From Thauera terpenica 58Eu (lineage in GTDB: Bacteria > Pseudomonadota > Gammaproteobacteria > Burkholderiales > Rhodocyclaceae), in assembly GCF_000443165.1 (NCBI RefSeq), contig NZ_ATJV01000047.1, forward strand, positions 1-64,000: a stretch of 64,000 bases of DNA, given 5' to 3'. Within the stretch, counting starts at the first letter, position 1; each line of letters starts with the position of its first letter. Position numbers and translations under genes: made by a program. The notes beneath the pieces are model-generated. The model did no database searches. It saw only the letters and a program-made list of their open reading frames with translations, and had not been told where the DNA came from. This document shows, piece by piece, positions 18,380-27,678 of the stretch.

Positions 18380-18916
18380 TCAGCGGCCGACCAGCGTGTC
18401 GATGTCGGGCACGGCAGCCGGGTCTGGCTCCCAACGCTGCGGCTTCATCAGCGCCCGGTCGCGCAGCAACTGCTCCTTCGACATCGCCAGCAGGATGGAT
18501 TCGATGCACTCGCGCGCGCCGATGTCCGCACTCGTCGCGGACGCATCAACCAAGGCGCAGAGCGCGCCGCGCAGTTGCAGGATGGCCGCGTAGAGTTCAT
18601 CCGGCCCGGCCTTGCAGCGCTCGAGGACTTCGGTGGCACGCGCGCACGGCACAGCCACCTGCTCCAGCCCCGCAGCAGTGACCCGATCTTCTGTCCCCAC
18701 CGCCTTGAGTTGCTGCGCTGCCTCGACCAGGCGCTGCAGCTCGTCGCGGTCGAATCGAAACTGCACCGGCAACTGGGTCTGCATCAGGTTCAACATGCCG
18801 ACCACCAGGTTCGCCTGTTCGACCGCCAGCATGTTGCCTTGCGGCAGCGCCGGGATGATTACGTCGGACATTGCCTTGATCATCGCAGCAAGCTGTACTT
18901 CCGGACGCATCTGCAT
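18380..18916 (-). CDS. Small helical protein of unknown function (paralogue of the gene at 63.5 kb)
   Basis: 178 aa, predicted mostly alpha-helical, with no signal peptide or recognised motif. The ATG at 18916 lies just after the stop of the kinase gene with GGAGGGG upstream, so the two are coupled. The central segment QANLVVGMLNLMQTQLPVQF followed by RFDRDELQRLV aligns with QARLIIGTLRLIAKRLPLAY followed by RYDCDELRRYV in the partial gene at the right window edge. Recurrence in two catabolic clusters suggests an accessory role. Function unknown. Confidence 0.7.
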   Translation of the reverse strand: MQMRPEVQLAAMIKAMSDVIIPALPQGNMLAVEQANLVVGMLNLMQTQLPVQFRFDRDELQRLVEAAQQLKAVGTEDRVTAAGLEQVAVPCARATEVLERCKAGPDELYAAILQLRGALCALVDASATSADIGARECIESILLAMSKEQLLRDRALMKPQRWEPDPAAVPDIDTLVGR

Positions 18917-18917
18917 G

Positions 18918-20117
18918 TCAGTGCCCCTCCTCGATGAGCGTTCGCATTTCATCGACGATCATGCCGCCGATGCCGATCAGCCAGGCAACCAAGATGTCCT
19001 GGTGGGTCTTGCCGTTGCGCGCGATGCGATAGCCGGTGCCGAGGATCAGCGTGGCGATCGAATAGGCGTTGTAGACCTTGTACCAGTGCAGGGTGCGAGG
19101 GTTTACGCTGAAACCCGACGCCTTCTCGTACTGCTCATAGAACTCCTGCTCCGGCAAAAGGCCGCACACCAGCATCGTTGTACCGTCCTCGGCCAGCGAG
19201 GCGAAGGCGCGGCTGGTCGTCCACGCGATATCCTGATGGCGGTCGCCGATACGCCCCAGTTCCCAGTCGAGCAGCGCAGTGATCCGGTTGTCGTGCTCGG
19301 TATAGAGGAAATTGCCGGTGCGGTAGTCGGAATGCACCAGCGAGGCGTGATCCAGTACCGGCAGGTTCCGGCGCATCCAGGCCGTGGCCAGATGCATCAT
19401 CGGCACGTCCTCCTCACAGTCCTCGGTCCATACCCGCTCCCACCAGTTCACGCCCCACTCGGCGCACTGCGTGGTGCCCACCGCCGGGGTCTCGAAGGCG
19501 TCGAGCGCATCGCGCGAGAAATCGTGGCGGTGAATGCGCGCGAGCAGGTCTACGAACTGGGGGGCCAAGTGCTCACGCAGCTCACGCGGAAGGACGGTGC
19601 CAAGCCCGCTGACCCCTGCGACCGCCTGGCTGGGCCGAGGCACCCCCGGCGCGAAACCGTAGATCAGCGCCGGATAGGGCAGGTATCGTCCTTCCGGATC
19701 ACACCAGAACACCGGCGGCACCGGCACCACGCCCTCCATCGCCTTGATCAGCTGGAACTCGCGCAGCCGACTGGTCTCGACGATCGATTCCGCCGGCTCC
19801 ATGCGCAGCACCATCGCAGTCCGCTCGTAGCCGACGCCCGGACGCTGCCATTCCAGTTCGAAGGCCATCTGCAGCTTCGACGCACCGCCGGACAGCCAGC
19901 GGGCGTTGTCGATCCGATAGTCGGCAACGTTCTCGGCGCGCAGCAGCGCATCCACCCCGTCAACCAGCTGTTCGAGGGTTACCGGGGCAAAGGGTGAACC
20001 GCCGCGCCGGGCGAGCTTGCGACTCAGAATGCGGTCGATCTCCCGTTCGCAGGGGAAGCGCGCCCGGAGGTTTTCGATCCACGCGCCATCCGGACGGTTC
20101 TTGTCCAAACCGATCAT
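18918..20117 (-). CDS. Phosphotransferase family protein (APH/ACAD10-like kinase fold)
   Basis: 399-aa protein of the aminoglycoside-phosphotransferase fold. The Brenner-like catalytic loop LVHSDYRTGNFLY gives the catalytic Asp and Asn, and ITALLDWELGRIGD the Mg-binding Asp. Members of this branch accompany acyl-CoA dehydrogenases in branched- and cyclic-acid degradation, where they are thought to phosphorylate hydroxyacyl substrates. I place the start at 20117 (MIGLDKN), with GGAGA 8 bp upstream, rather than at earlier Met codons that lack a ribosome site. Operator copy 3 lies 75 bp upstream. Confidence 0.85.
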   Translation of the reverse strand: MIGLDKNRPDGAWIENLRARFPCEREIDRILSRKLARRGGSPFAPVTLEQLVDGVDALLRAENVADYRIDNARWLSGGASKLQMAFELEWQRPGVGYERTAMVLRMEPAESIVETSRLREFQLIKAMEGVVPVPPVFWCDPEGRYLPYPALIYGFAPGVPRPSQAVAGVSGLGTVLPRELREHLAPQFVDLLARIHRHDFSRDALDAFETPAVGTTQCAEWGVNWWERVWTEDCEEDVPMMHLATAWMRRNLPVLDHASLVHSDYRTGNFLYTEHDNRITALLDWELGRIGDRHQDIAWTTSRAFASLAEDGTTMLVCGLLPEQEFYEQYEKASGFSVNPRTLHWYKVYNAYSIATLILGTGYRIARNGKTHQDILVAWLIGIGGMIVDEMRTLIEEGH

Positions 20118-20191
20118 GATCCATGTCTCCATTTGTGGTGTGGGTATGCAGGGGGCAACGACCGCAATCGGTCGGCCAGAATATTCCCGTG

Positions 20192-20212
20192 CGTATCGTA
20201 CTGTACCATACC
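20192..20212. promoter_or_regulatory. Operator-like palindrome, copy 3
   Basis: CGTATCGTAC-T-GTACCATACC, 21 bp, in the 150-bp divergent region between the kinase gene (minus) and the transglutaminase-like gene (plus). It could control both directions. Confidence 0.65.
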
Positions 20213-20267
20213 GTTCGTGGTATAGATGAAATAATCCCGCAAGCCGACGAAGCATTCCACCGCCGCC

Positions 20268-21022
20268 ATGATCTGTCACCTACCGGGCGCCGACGCCCCG
20301 CTCGCGGCCGACCTGGCCGCCACGACTCTGATCGACTCCACCCACCCCGTGATCGCAGCCTTTGCCAAGGACATCGCTGGCGATGCGGCAACAGCGCAGG
20401 AACGCGCTGCGCGCCTGTATCTCGCGGTGCGGGATCGCGTGCGCTACGACCCGTACCAAGTGCGGCTCACGACCGAAGGAATGTGTGCAAGCCGCACGCT
20501 TGAGCGGGGCTACGGTTGGTGCGTACCCAAGGCGGCGCTGCTCGCGGCGGTTTGCCGCCCCTGCGGCATTCCGGCGCGCGTGGGCTACGCCGATGTGCGC
20601 AACCACCTGTCCACCCGGCGCATGCGTGCCCTTCTCGACAGCGATGTCTATTACTGGCACAGCTACACGGCGATCCACCTCCACGACCGCTGGGTCACGA
20701 TCTCGCCCTGTGCAGACGTGGGGGCCTGGCGCCGCTCGAGTTCGACGGTAGCTCCGATTCGATCCTTCATCGCTTCGACACCACCGGTCGCCAACACATG
20801 GAGTACATCGCCTACCGCGGCGAATACGACGACGTGCCGCTGCAGGAGATCCGCCGGACGTTTGCCGAACGCTACCCGAACATGATGCAACTCTTGGCCG
20901 CCGACTTCCCCGAGGATTGCGACGCCCCCCCGAATCGCCGCGCACGCTGTGAGCATGAGCACTCAGCTCAGCTACCCTCCATGCCACCCGACCGGCAAAG
21001 GAACATCGCGCGCCCTTCGTAG
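20268..21022 (+). pseudogene. Transglutaminase-like protein, frameshifted
   Basis: The first ~150 codons encode a transglutaminase-like (papain-fold) domain: Cys in GYGWCVPKAALLAAVCR, His in the YADVRNH and YWHSYTAIH segments and an Asp in LHDRWVTISP. After about 20720 the homologous reading continues in another frame (GGLAPLEFDGSSDSILHRFD, then MEYIAYRGEYDDVPLQEI), while the original frame turns into low-complexity Ser/Thr/Arg sequence and stops at 20885. A short deletion or indel near the GGGGG run at about 20728-20732 is likely. The shifted frame ends at 21022, overlapping the convergent MaoC gene. Confidence 0.7.
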
Positions 21023-21447
21023 GACACGACCGTGTCGCCATGCTGATTCACTGCCTCCTGCAGTAGCGTGATCACCCCGCGGTCCGGCTTGCTCACCGAG
21101 CGGCGTGCGGCAAGGATCGTCGCCCGGGCGCGCAAGCGGTCGCCAGGACGCACCGGTAGCCGCCAGCGCAGCGCATCGATCCCGGGCGAGCCCATCGCCG
21201 AGACCTGCGGGATGAAGTGATCGCAATACAGGCGCATCACAATGGAGCAGGTCATCCATCCGCTGGCGACCAGGCCGCCAAAGTGCGACTGACGGCCCGC
21301 CTCCGCATCTAGGTGGAAGGGCTGAGGATCGTATGCGCGTGCAAAGGCGACGATCTCCTCCTCGGTCACTTGGTAATCGCCGAACTCGGCTACTTCGCCG
21401 ACCGCATAGTCTTCGAAGTAGCGCTCCTTGTAAGGCACGAATTTCAT
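20968..21447 (-). CDS. MaoC-family (R)-specific enoyl-CoA hydratase
   Basis: 159-aa hot-dog-fold hydratase. The motif AYDPQPFHLDAEAG near residues 38-51 supplies the Asp and His of the hydratase-2 active site, followed by FGGLVASGWMT. It probably hydrates a trans-2-enoyl-CoA. The ATG at 21447 follows GGAG; an earlier Met 18 codons upstream is not supported. It is the last gene of a minus-strand run with the SDR and old yellow enzyme. Confidence 0.88.
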   Translation of the reverse strand: MKFVPYKERYFEDYAVGEVAEFGDYQVTEEEIVAFARAYDPQPFHLDAEAGRQSHFGGLVASGWMTCSIVMRLYCDHFIPQVSAMGSPGIDALRWRLPVRPGDRLRARATILAARRSVSKPDRGVITLLQEAVNQHGDTVVSYEGRAMFLCRSGGMEGS

Positions 21448-21497
21448 GGGTGCCGCGCTCCAGCAGGTTGTGAGGGGAAAGGGATTCGACAGTACTT

Positions 21498-22367
21498 TCA
21501 ATCCGTCTCTCTGAGCATCTCAGGTGCCGTCGCGCGGTGAAAACCCTCGAACGGCCGGTTTCGTGACGCCTCTCCGAGCGGCCAGGTCTGCCGCGCATTC
21601 GGTGTGCCGCCATCGACCCGGACGCACGTGCCGGTTATGTAGGCAGCCGCGGGTGAAAGTAGGAACACGATCGCCGCCGACACTTCCGCCTCGGTACCGA
21701 AACGCTTGAGCGGTACCTTGGCGGCGTACCTGCGCAACTCCCGCCGAGCCTCCGGCGTATAGCGGTCGAACCCGCTTGAGGCGATGCCGCCCGGCGCCAC
21801 GGTATTCACGCGCACGCCATCGGCCGCCCATTCGCAGGCCGCCGTCTCGCTGAGCGTAAGCATGCCGCCGCGCGCTGCAGCGGAATGACCGAAGTTCGGC
21901 CAGCCGTGCCAGATGTCGGCAATGATGTTGACGATCGCGCCACCATGGGCCGCCAACCAGCGCGCGTGCGTCTCGCGCATGAAGATGAAGCCGCCGGTGA
22001 GGTTGTTGCGCACTACCGCCTCGAAGCCGTTCGTGCTGATGTTGCGCAGCGGTGTCATCCATTGCCCGCCTGCGTTGTTGACCAACCCATCGATCCGCCC
22101 GGTGAGCGCCAGCACCGCGTCGATCGTCTGCCCCACGGCGACCTCGTCGCGGATGTCGCAGACATGCATGCTGACCCGCCCGCCGTCCTCGACGATCTCA
22201 TCGCGCACCTTTGCAAGCTTCTCTTCGCTGCGGCCGACGATTGCTGCATGCGCCCCCAATGCAGCCAGTTCGTGAGCCGTGCAGCGGCCGATACCACTGC
22301 CGCCGCCGGTAACTATCACGGTCTGCCCGGAAAAGAGTTGGGAATGGAATACCGAACCGTAGGACAT
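21498..22367 (-). CDS. SDR-family reductase, trans-2-enoyl-CoA-reductase-like
   Basis: 289-aa short-chain dehydrogenase. NADP-binding TGGGSGIG near residue 20 and NNAGG near 98. The usual Tyr-x3-Lys is absent: the equivalent stretch reads HSAAARGGM, as in peroxisomal trans-2-enoyl-CoA reductases, which lack the Tyr. A carbon-carbon double-bond reductase is therefore more likely than an alcohol dehydrogenase. The ATG at 22367 follows GAGG. It lies directly downstream of the old yellow enzyme gene. Confidence 0.82.
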   Translation of the reverse strand: MSYGSVFHSQLFSGQTVIVTGGGSGIGRCTAHELAALGAHAAIVGRSEEKLAKVRDEIVEDGGRVSMHVCDIRDEVAVGQTIDAVLALTGRIDGLVNNAGGQWMTPLRNISTNGFEAVVRNNLTGGFIFMRETHARWLAAHGGAIVNIIADIWHGWPNFGHSAAARGGMLTLSETAACEWAADGVRVNTVAPGGIASSGFDRYTPEARRELRRYAAKVPLKRFGTEAEVSAAIVFLLSPAAAYITGTCVRVDGGTPNARQTWPLGEASRNRPFEGFHRATAPEMLRETD

Positions 22368-22411
22368 GGTGTGATCCTCGCTACATGTGAGAAGGCGCGC
22401 AGGAAACCCGA

Positions 22412-23524
22412 TCAGAACAGGTTGTCGAGCGCATCGACTACTGCCCGCCCACCGCACCAGCGGTCCGGGCTGGCCAAAGCGAACTGGCGCGCGAAGAGAT
22501 CGTCGGCACCCAGCGCGTAAGCGGCCTTCATCGCCCAGCGCGGATCGAGCAACATCGCCCGCGCTATGGCCACGCAATCGGCATCTCCGCGCGCGACTGC
22601 CTGTTCGGCCATGCGCGGCTGATGCAGCATGCCCACCGCCCGCGTGACCAAACCGGTCGCCGCGCGCGTTCGCCTTGCAAACTCGAGCAGATAGCCGGGC
22701 GCCGCGGGAATGCGCACGCCCTTTGCAACCGCGCCGGCGGACACACATACAAAGTCCACACCTACGTCGCGCAGCGCTACGCAAACTTTGAGTGTCTCAG
22801 CAAAGCTCATGCCTCCTGAATCCCAGTCGTGGGCGTTGATCCGGACCCCCAGCGCCCGATCAGCCGGCCATGCGGCACGCACCGCAGCGACGGCGGCCAA
22901 TGGGAAGCGCATCCGGTTGTTCAGTGTGCCCCCGAAATGGTCGCTGCGCCGATTTGCGAGTGGAGACAGGAAACTTCCAAGTAGGTAGCCGTGGGCGAGG
23001 TGCAGTTCCAGGTAATCCAATCCAACTGCTAGCGCCCGTCGCGCGCTGTCGGCGAAGGCCACCTCAACCGTGGTCATACCCGCCTCGTCCATCTGTTCCG
23101 GCACCGCCCGGCCTGCTCCGAAGGGAATGGCTGATGGTGCCTTGATGGGCCAACCGCCTTCCCGAAGTCCGTCCCCGCCATCCCATGGCGGCAGACAGGC
23201 GCCCTTTCGTCCGGCGTGATTCAACTGGATACCGAGGCGAATCGGCGACAGGCGCCGAATATAGCCGATCAGTTCCGCGAGCTCGGCCTGCTGCTCATCG
23301 GAATACAGGCCCAAGCACCCGGTCGTGACCCGGCCTTCCGGCAGCACCGCGGTCGCCTCAATCGTCAAGGCGCCCGCACCGCCGACCGCCAGCGCCCCGT
23401 AGTGCTGGAGATGCCAGTCACCCGGGCACCCTTCGCTCGCGCTGTACTGGCACATCGGCGATACGAAGACCCGGTTCGTAATACTCATCGGGCCGATCTT
23501 AAGGGGCGTGAATAGGGCTGACAT
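22412..23524 (-). CDS. Old yellow enzyme family NADH:flavin oxidoreductase
   Basis: 370-aa FMN barrel enzyme of the YqjM/NamA-XenA class. SPMCQYSASEG near the N-terminus, HYGALAVGGAGALTIEATAV, IQLNHAGRKGA and LELHLAHGYLLGSFLSPLAN are the family landmarks. Such enzymes reduce activated C=C bonds; 2,4-dienoyl-CoA or cyclic enone reduction would fit the neighbours. Start at 23524 with GAGG upstream. It diverges from the SDR at 23.6 kb across operator copy 4. Confidence 0.92.
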   Translation of the reverse strand: MSALFTPLKIGPMSITNRVFVSPMCQYSASEGCPGDWHLQHYGALAVGGAGALTIEATAVLPEGRVTTGCLGLYSDEQQAELAELIGYIRRLSPIRLGIQLNHAGRKGACLPPWDGGDGLREGGWPIKAPSAIPFGAGRAVPEQMDEAGMTTVEVAFADSARRALAVGLDYLELHLAHGYLLGSFLSPLANRRSDHFGGTLNNRMRFPLAAVAAVRAAWPADRALGVRINAHDWDSGGMSFAETLKVCVALRDVGVDFVCVSAGAVAKGVRIPAAPGYLLEFARRTRAATGLVTRAVGMLHQPRMAEQAVARGDADCVAIARAMLLDPRWAMKAAYALGADDLFARQFALASPDRWCGGRAVVDALDNLF

Positions 23525-23558
23525 GGATACCTCGACGACAAAACTCTTGCTTTGATTT

Positions 23559-23579
23559 CGTACGGTACTGTACCATACG
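23559..23579. promoter_or_regulatory. Operator-like palindrome, copy 4 (best copy)
   Basis: CGTACGGTAC-T-GTACCATACG, a 21-bp palindrome with a single asymmetric pair. It lies in the 121-bp divergent region, 35 bp from the old yellow enzyme start and 66 bp from the SDR start. It defines the consensus for the other copies. Confidence 0.75.
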
Positions 23580-23645
23580 ATCTACATCGAGACGATGCCG
23601 CAGAAAACTGCTCATCGAAGATGGAAAGCAAGAGACGGAGGCACA

Positions 23646-24563
23646 ATGAGCAAGGATCTGCTGGCAGGAAAGGTGGCCCTGGTAACCGGCGCCGGGCGCG
23701 GTGTCGGGCGTGGCATTGCGCTCGAACTGGCGGCTGCGGGTGCCAAAGTAGTGGTCAACGACATTGGCGCGACGACCAGCGGCGAAGGTCAGGACCTCAG
23801 CCCCGCACAGGAAGTCGTGGCCGAAATCGCCGCCGCCGGCGGCGAAGCGGTGGTCGACACCAACTCGGTGGCCGATTGGGACGAGGCCCACGCGATGGTA
23901 CAAACTGCCATCGACAGCTTCGGCCGCATCGACATCGTGGTGAACAACGCCGGCATCCTGCGCGATACCATCTTCCACAAGATGAGCCGCGAAGAATTCG
24001 AGGCGGTCATCAATGTGAATCTCAATGGTGTGTTCTACGTAAGCCGCGCCGCCGCGCCGCACTTCAAGGAACAGAGCGGCGGCTCCTATATTCACATCAC
24101 ATCCAGCTCCGGGCTGATCGGCAATTTCGGACAGGCCAACTACGCGGCCGCCAAGCTGGGTGTGGCTGCGTTGTCCAAGAGCATCGCGATGGACATGCAG
24201 CGCTTCAACGTACGTTCCAATGCGGTGGCTCCATGGGCATGGACCCGCATGGTCGACACCATCCCCGCTGAAACCGAAGAGCAAAAGAAGCGCGTCGAGG
24301 GACTGAAGAAGCTGGTTCCGGAAAAGATTGCCCCCTTCGTCGCCGCACTGGCGAGTGACGCCGCGAGCGGCGTCACCGGGCAGATCTTCGGCGTGCGCAA
24401 TAATGAGATCTACCTGTTTAGCCAGTCACGCCCGGTCCGGACTGCGCATACCTCGGACGGTTGGACACCGGCGAGCGTGATCGAACGCGTGTTCCCGATG
24501 TTCCAGAATGATTTCTACCCGTTGCACCGCTCGGGCGACGTGTTTACCTGGGAGCCCGTCTGA
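23646..24563 (+). CDS. SDR-family (3R)-hydroxyacyl-CoA dehydrogenase-like protein
   Basis: 305-aa SDR resembling the dehydrogenase unit of peroxisomal multifunctional enzyme 2. TGAGRGVGRG near residue 12, then NNAG, with the catalytic SSSG and YAAAK in ANYAAAKLGV. The C-terminal ~45 residues (QSRPVRTAHTSDGW) extend past the minimal SDR fold, as in MFE-2-type enzymes. GGAGG precedes the ATG at 23646. Probable step: oxidation of a 3-hydroxyacyl-CoA. Monocistronic, followed by a strong terminator. Confidence 0.88.
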   Translation: MSKDLLAGKVALVTGAGRGVGRGIALELAAAGAKVVVNDIGATTSGEGQDLSPAQEVVAEIAAAGGEAVVDTNSVADWDEAHAMVQTAIDSFGRIDIVVNNAGILRDTIFHKMSREEFEAVINVNLNGVFYVSRAAAPHFKEQSGGSYIHITSSSGLIGNFGQANYAAAKLGVAALSKSIAMDMQRFNVRSNAVAPWAWTRMVDTIPAETEEQKKRVEGLKKLVPEKIAPFVAALASDAASGVTGQIFGVRNNEIYLFSQSRPVRTAHTSDGWTPASVIERVFPMFQNDFYPLHRSGDVFTWEPV

Positions 24564-24633
24564 CGGTCGCGCCCACAGCCACCCATCCGGTTCGACACGT
24601 TTTCTCCCTCTCCTCCTCGAATCGGAGTTTTTA

Positions 24634-24658
24634 AGCCCGCTGATGCGGGCTTTTTTTT
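24634..24658 (+). terminator. Rho-independent terminator
   Basis: AGCCCGC-tgat-GCGGGCT followed by an 8-T tract, 70 bp after the SDR stop. Canonical intrinsic terminator separating the catabolic run from the GGDEF-EAL locus. Confidence 0.92.
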
Positions 24659-24781
24659 GTTCTTCCAAAGGCGCTTCCTTCGCCATTCACGCAAGCTAGC
24701 GCTCGACCCGGCGCTTCGTGCTGCGAACATCTGCTCGGTGCGGCACCTATACTTCCGTTACTTGCCAATGGGCGAACCAGT

Positions 24782-26324
24782 ATGAAGTCAAATGGTTCAG
24801 GCGCCGATCGCGGCCCTTCTCGTACCACCCGCAAAGGCAGTGAAAAATCGAGGCTCCATCGAGCGCTTCGAACCTTGAGCGCCGGCAACAGGACATTGCT
24901 GCGCGCGGTGCAGGAACACGATCTTCTGCACGGCATGTGCCAAGTCATTGTCAATGAAGGTGGGTATCGCTTGGCGCACGTCGCCTTCGCACAGCACGAT
25001 GTCGACAGAACCTTGTCGATGCAGGCTTACGCACTCGGCCGTGACGAACCGGCGGAGCGGCAATTCTTCGATCAACTGCAGCTTACCTGGGCCGATACCT
25101 CCCTCGGGCAGCATGCTGGCGCAATCGCAGTGCGCAGTGGCGAGCCGTGCATCGGCCGCCACTTGCTCACCGATCCCGGCCACGCCCCCTGGCGTGCGGA
25201 CGCGCTTCGCCTCGGGTACAGTTCGCTGTCGGCCTTTCCACTAGTGATCGACGCCAGCGTCGCCGGGGTGCTGATCATCGCCGATTCTGATCCTGAGGCC
25301 TTCGATGCCGACGAGGTCAGGCTGCTCGGCGAGCTGTCCGAAGACCTGGCCTACGGTATCGCCAATCAGCGCAATCGCATCCTGCGCCAGGAGGCCGAGG
25401 CGAGCCTCGCGCGTACCGCCTTCGTAGACGCACTGACCGGCCTGCCGAACCGCGCGCTGTTTCACACCCAGGTGCAGACGGCGATCGACACCGCAAGGCA
25501 CGGGCATCGATCGCTCGCTGCAGTGCTGCTGAGCGCAACCCACCTGCACGAGGTCAGCGACATCCTCGGCTACCAGCAAGCCGAGCTACTGACCTGCTCG
25601 TGCGCTCGGCAGCTGGAAGCCGCCGTTCGTGAGGGCCAGTTTCTTGCCTGCGTCGGCGAAGGAGAGTTTGCCCTGCTATTGCCGGAGACCGATGTCGGCC
25701 AAGCGGTCCGAGAGGCGCGCGAGCTGGTTCGCTAGCTGAGCGCTCCGGTCGAGGTGGGCGGGTTGAGCATCAGCCCCGGATTGTGCGCCGGCGTTGCGGC
25801 CTTTCCCGGCCACGGTACGGACGCCGATGCGCTGGTCCGTCGGGCGCGCATGGCAATGTTCGACGCCCGTCGCCGCGGCAAGGACTGCACCGTGTTCGCG
25901 ACCGAGTTGGAGGCGCAGCGCAGCGCCCGCCTGGCATTGATGCTCGACCTGCGTCGCGCCATCGAGCAGAAGGCATTGCTGCTCTACTGCCAGCCCAAGG
26001 TCGATCTGGCCTCCCGGCACGTCTGCGGCGCGGAAGGTCTGGTGCGCTGGCAACACCCCACACAGGGCATGATCCCCACGGAGGAGTTCGTGCGCATCGC
26101 GGAAACCTCGGGGCTGATCACCCCGCTGACCTACCGCGTGCTCGAGGCCGCGTTCCAGCAAAGCTACGCCTGGCACGAGAGCGGCCTCGACCAGCCGCTG
26201 TCGGTTAATCTGTCCGCGTGCGATCTGCACGACCCGGCACTGGTCGACACGTTGCAAGGTTTGTTCGCCACGTGGGGCACGAAACCCGAATGGATCCAGT
26301 TCGAACTGACCGAGAGCGCACTGA
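24782..26324 (+). pseudogene. GAF-GGDEF-EAL protein, 5' part with in-frame amber codon
   Basis: 5' part of a cyclic-di-GMP signalling gene. A GAF domain covers roughly residues 45-200 and a GGDEF domain 215-370; the signature is degenerate (GEGEFALLL), so this half was probably not a cyclase. A TAG at 25733-25735 interrupts the frame, but the same frame resumes at once and continues into an EAL domain (AEGLVRWQHP, then LSVNLSACDL and ELTESAL). A single CAG-to-TAG change explains it. The coding sequence is then cut by an IS21-family element at 26325; the rest is at 32000-32397. Removing the insertion restores ELTESALMKDPIAAL in frame. Confidence 0.9.
26319..26324. repeat. IS21 target-site duplication, left copy
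   Basis: CACTGA, repeated at 32000-32005 immediately after the right IS end. A 6-bp duplication is within the 4-8 bp range of IS21 elements. Confidence 0.85.
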
Positions 26325-26397
26325 TGTCAGGCGACACCGTAAATTGACCCCCTAGCGACACGAGGAACTGACCCCCTCGTTCGCAAGGAGGCCACTG

Positions 26398-27678
26398 TTG
26401 GAAACGAAGCACAGCGAGGTGAATCCTGTACGCCGTCTGGTTTGCGGAGTGCGGGAGATGTTGGAGCCGGAGGCGGTCACGACGATCGTTCGGTTGGGGC
26501 AGTCGGGGTGGGGCGCGAAGCGGATTGCCAGGACGTTGGGCATCGCGCGCAACACGGTGCGGCGCTATCTGAACGCGGGCGGGCCGGTGCCCTACCGGCA
26601 GCCGCAGCGCGACAGCGTGCTGGGCGGTCATGAGGCGTGGCTGCGGGAGCGTTTCCTGCAGCATCGGGGCAACTGCGACGTGGTGCGTCAGCAGTTGAGC
26701 AAGGAGCTCGGGATCGACACGAGCCTGCGCACGGTCGAGCGCGCGTGCCGTGGGTTCCGCCAGGAGCTTGAAGCCAGTCGCCGTGCGACGATCCGCTTCG
26801 AGACTGCTCCGGGCGAGCAGATGCAGATCGACTTCGGCCAGACGCGGGTGCTGATCGGTGGCGAGCCGGTGCGGGTGTTCCTGTTCGTGGCGACGCTGGG
26901 CTATTCGCGCCGGGGGTTTGCGTGCGCGTTCCGGCACGAGCGCCAGAGCGCGTGGTTCGCCGGGATCGAGGCGGCGTTTGCGCATTTCGGCGGACGGTCG
27001 CAGACGCTGCTCATCGACAACGCCAAGGCGCTGGTCGACAAGCACGACACACAGACGCGCCAGGTTCGGCTCAACAGCCGCTTCGAGGCGTTCTGCCGGC
27101 ACTGGGACATCGTTGCCCGGGCGTGCGCACCGTTTCGCGCCCGCACCAAGGGCAAGACCGAGAACGGCGTGGGCTACGTGAAGAAGAACGCCATCGCCGG
27201 TCACGCCTTCGAGAGCTGGGCGGCGATGGAGGCGCACCTGGCGCGCTGGCAGCGCGAGGTGGCCGATGTGCGCATCCACGGCACGACGGGCGTCACGCCC
27301 GCTGAGCGCTTCGACCTGGAGCGCGATCACCTGCGTCCGGTCGACGGGATCGCTCCCTTCCTGCAGGTGCGCGAACTCGTGCGCCGGGTCAATTCCGAGG
27401 GCTGCATCGAGCTCGACACCAACGCCTACAGCGTGCCGTGGCGCTTGATCGGCGAGACGGTGACAGTCATCGTCAGCGCCGACACCGTCGTGGTCGAGTA
27501 CGCCGGCGAGGAAGTAGCCCGCCACGCGGAGCTCTCCGGCAGTCGCGGTCGCAGCATCGAGCGCCGCCATCTGCTGGGTGGATCGCCACCACCGGCCGAG
27601 ATCGAGACGCCGCCGCCCACCGATGCGCTGCTGCGTCCGTTGGCCGAGTACGAAGCCCTCGTCGGAGGAGGCTGGTGA
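26398..27678 (+). CDS. istA: IS21-family transposase IstA
   Basis: 426-aa transposase. N-terminal helix-turn-helix (GWGAKRIARTLGIARNTVRRYL near residues 38-59), integrase core with first acid in MQIDFGQT, second in TLLIDNAKAL and third Glu in KGKTENGVGYVKK. The TTG start at 26398 has a strong AAGGAGG site; an ATG at 26458 is the alternative. Its stop overlaps the istB start (TGATG), the usual IS21 coupling. Confidence 0.93.
   Translation: METKHSEVNPVRRLVCGVREMLEPEAVTTIVRLGQSGWGAKRIARTLGIARNTVRRYLNAGGPVPYRQPQRDSVLGGHEAWLRERFLQHRGNCDVVRQQLSKELGIDTSLRTVERACRGFRQELEASRRATIRFETAPGEQMQIDFGQTRVLIGGEPVRVFLFVATLGYSRRGFACAFRHERQSAWFAGIEAAFAHFGGRSQTLLIDNAKALVDKHDTQTRQVRLNSRFEAFCRHWDIVARACAPFRARTKGKTENGVGYVKKNAIAGHAFESWAAMEAHLARWQREVADVRIHGTTGVTPAERFDLERDHLRPVDGIAPFLQVRELVRRVNSEGCIELDTNAYSVPWRLIGETVTVIVSADTVVVEYAGEEVARHAELSGSRGRSIERRHLLGGSPPPAEIETPPPTDALLRPLAEYEALVGGGW

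Noticed and set aside
26164-27570. 468-codon minus-strand frame across the IS21 left end and istA
   Set aside because: Antisense shadow crossing an insertion junction, so it cannot be an ancestral gene.
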